A stretch of DNA of 6,866 nucleotides from Deltaproteobacteria bacterium (GTDB lineage: Bacteria; Desulfobacterota; UBA8473). The notes under the pieces are model-generated. The model saw only the letters and a program-made list of their open reading frames with translations, did no database searches and was not told the DNA's origin. This document shows, one piece after another, positions 5,406-6,866 of the stretch; position 1 is the first letter of the stretch; every line of letters starts with the position of its first letter. Location: assembly GCA_030643245.1 (NCBI GenBank), contig DAOWME010000167.1, positions 1-6,866 on the forward strand. The letters run 5' to 3'. A program made the position numbers and the translations under genes.

Positions 5406-6548
5406 ATGGATTTTGATTTTACCGAGGAGCAGAGGATATTTAGGGAAGCGATAAGGAGTTTCGCTGAGAATGAGATAGGACCACTGGTTGAAGAGGCGGA
5501 AGAAACTGAAGTCTATCCGGTCGAGTTAATCCCCAAAGCGGGCAAGCTCGGTTTCTTGTGCGTTAGGTATCCGGAGAAGTATGGGGCTGCAGGGACTGAT
5601 AAGGTCACCGAAAACATTTTTTTAGAAGAACTTGGGCGGGTCTGCTCCGGGATAAGTTCCGGGTTCCAGGTTCAGGCCAGTCTTGGTACCTCTATTATAC
5701 TTGAACATGGGACAGAGGAGCAGAAGCAAGAGTATCTTGTCCCAGCCATCAAAGGTGACAAGATATCCGCTTTCGGCCTTACTGAGCCGAATGCCGGTTC
5801 TGATGCAGCATCAATACAGACAACAGCGGTAAAGGATGGGGGCCATTATGTGATAAATGGGACGAAAACTTTTATCACTAACGGGAGTATCTCGGACTTT
5901 ATCTGTGTAGCTGCATACACAGATAAAGCCAAGGGGGCGAGCGGTGGCGTGAGTATCTTCATCGTAGATAGAGACGCGCCGGGTTTCTCCGTTACCAGGA
6001 AATTGAAGAAGGTGGGGCACCGGTCGGCCGATACGGCGGAGTTGCTCTTCGAGAATTGCAGGGTTTCTGAAGAGAAGTTGGTGGGAGAGGAAGGAAAGGG
6101 GTTTTCCTACCTGGTGGCCTCACTCAAGAGCGGAAGGATTTCGTATGGTGGAAGGTGTTTAGGTGTTGCGAAGGCAGCCTTTGAGGCCTCGACTAAATAC
6201 GCCGGAGAACGTATTCAATTCGGCAAGCCCATAAAGGACTTCCAAGCAACAAAATTCAAATTGGCAAGGATGGCTGTGGAGATTGAGGCGGCCACGTGGT
6301 TAACATACAGGGCCTCGTGGTTGTTTGACCAGGGAAAAAAGTGTATGAAGGAGGCCTCAATGGTAAAGCTCTATACCAGTGAGGTCGCCCAAAGGGTTAC
6401 CAGTGAGGCGATGCAGATCCACGGCGGGTATGGATACACGATGGAATACCCTGTTCAACGGTATTGGCGTGATGCGAGACTTTTGACAATTACAGAAGGT
6501 ACCTCGGAGATCCAACAGATCGTTATAGCTCGAGAGTTGGGTATTTGA
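5406..6548 (+). CDS. Acyl-CoA dehydrogenase (FAD, electron-transfer-flavoprotein linked)
   Basis: A 380-residue soluble acyl-CoA dehydrogenase of the short/branched-chain size class, with the typical start MDFDFTEEQ. FAD and substrate motifs are AFGLTEPNAGSD (122-133) and TFITNGSISD (155-164). The signature GYGYTMEYPVQRYWRDAR (341-358) leads to the catalytic Glu364 in TEGTSEIQ (363-370), where Thr replaces the more common Tyr before Glu. It makes a 2,3-enoyl-CoA and passes electrons to electron-transfer flavoprotein, which is not encoded here. In the region aligned with glutaryl-CoA dehydrogenase Arg94 I read Ser84, so a decarboxylating glutaryl-CoA-type reaction is not favoured. AAGGAG (5389-5394), 11 bases upstream, is the ribosome site. 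The 149-base gap and inverted repeat before it suggest expression partly separate from the thiolase. The exact acyl chain is unknown; the context suggests it works before or after the mutase. Confidence 0.93.
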   Translation: MDFDFTEEQRIFREAIRSFAENEIGPLVEEAEETEVYPVELIPKAGKLGFLCVRYPEKYGAAGTDKVTENIFLEELGRVCSGISSGFQVQASLGTSIILEHGTEEQKQEYLVPAIKGDKISAFGLTEPNAGSDAASIQTTAVKDGGHYVINGTKTFITNGSISDFICVAAYTDKAKGASGGVSIFIVDRDAPGFSVTRKLKKVGHRSADTAELLFENCRVSEEKLVGEEGKGFSYLVASLKSGRISYGGRCLGVAKAAFEASTKYAGERIQFGKPIKDFQATKFKLARMAVEIEAATWLTYRASWLFDQGKKCMKEASMVKLYTSEVAQRVTSEAMQIHGGYGYTMEYPVQRYWRDARLLTITEGTSEIQQIVIARELGI

Positions 6549-6726
6549 AGGATCCCTTTAAAAATCTCCTTGACAATACTGAATAGGATATGCTAAAAAT
6601 TGTTTGTTTATAAAGGATTTGCTTTGCGTTGAGCTAGAGAATCATGAACCCGGCCAAAAAGGGAGCCTGTCTTCGAATTCTCATTATGCTATCAGAAATT
6701 TTGAAACTCATTTGAATTATGCTTTT
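6549..6726. other. Non-coding gap after the dehydrogenase gene
   Basis: These 178 bases are AT-rich and hold no reading frame worth calling. The short AAGG-ATC-CCTT stem just after the stop codon is too small for a confident terminator. A promoter-like sequence lies at 6570-6599, and the second copy of the left-end element begins at 6727. Confidence 0.6.
6570..6599 (+). promoter_or_regulatory. Promoter-like sequence downstream of the dehydrogenase gene
   Basis: A perfect TTGACA (6570-6575) is followed after 18 bases by TAAAAA (6594-6599), preceded by TGC (6591-6593) as in an extended -10. The layout and the TAAAAATTG string repeat those of the promoter at 2398-2426, but there is no FadR-like palindrome after it. 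Any gene it drives is beyond the window, on the far side of the repeat at 6727. Confidence 0.4.
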
Positions 6727-6866
6727 AAGGGACGGGGACGAAATAACTTCCTCAAGTTGGCGCTCAGATTTAGGTTAGATTTGTTCGATCTGAAAACGCA
6801 AAACCGCAGGAATAGTCGAACTATTTTGAGGATTTTGTGTTTGAAGATCGGGCAAAGATGGCCTGA
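6727..6866. mobile_element. Second copy of the MITE-like element, cut by the window end
   Basis: It aligns with bases 1-141 in the same orientation, with about nine substitutions and one base missing in the hairpin loop. It carries the left terminal repeat (from 6727) and the whole internal hairpin (arms 6786-6816 and 6820-6850, loop CGA). The expected right terminal repeat would lie about 20 bases beyond the window. Its left flank is GCTTTT; with the right flank absent, a target-site duplication cannot be tested. Confidence 0.75.

Noticed and set aside
1..6866. Circular plasmid or phage-like contig with overlapping ends.
   Set aside because: The end repeats differ at about ten positions, the left copy continues to a proper right terminal repeat, and there are no replication or mobilisation genes.

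Overview
The window looks like a catabolic or acyl-CoA-remodelling module from an anaerobic bacterium, most likely a sulfate-reducing or syntrophic member of the former Deltaproteobacteria (Desulfobacterota). The host call is an inference from the gene content (two-subunit B12 mutase, HMG-CoA-synthase-like/DUF35 protein, SCP-x-type thiolase, acyl-CoA dehydrogenase), the strong GGAGG-type ribosome sites, and codon use rich in ATA, AGA/AGG and GGG. No marker gene confirms it.

Layout, all genes on the + strand. 1-186: a miniature inverted-repeat element with terminal inverted repeats and a long internal hairpin. 233-1915 and 1908-2309: large and small subunits of a coenzyme-B12-dependent acyl-CoA mutase, overlapping by 8 bases. 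2310-2646: a regulatory intergenic region with a sigma70-type promoter and an 18-bp palindrome one base off the B. subtilis FadR operator consensus, as I recall it. 2647-4062: an HMG-CoA-synthase-like domain fused to a C-terminal DUF35 zinc-ribbon/OB domain. 4075-5256: an SCP-x/archaeal-type thiolase whose ribosome site overlaps the previous stop codon. 5257-5405: a gap with a 17-base near-perfect inverted repeat. 5406-6548: an acyl-CoA dehydrogenase. 6549-6726: non-coding, with an orphan promoter-like sequence. 6727-6866: the first 140 bases of a second copy of the element at 1-186, in the same orientation.

A reasonable model is that the mutase rearranges the carbon skeleton of an acyl-CoA, the dehydrogenase introduces a double bond, and the thiolase with its DUF35 partner cleaves (or forms) a 3-oxoacyl-CoA. 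The hydratase and 3-hydroxyacyl-CoA dehydrogenase needed between these steps are not in the window. The substrate is not known. The mutase has replaced several residues that are near-invariant in methylmalonyl-CoA mutases (equivalents of Tyr89, Gln197, Arg207 and His244), and the HMG-CoA-synthase-like domain appears to lack its Glu/Cys/His catalytic residues. This is the strongest candidate for something undescribed: a mutase of unknown specificity coupled to a thiolase complex containing a possible pseudo-synthase, under an acyl-CoA-responsive operator and flanked by two copies of a small mobile element.
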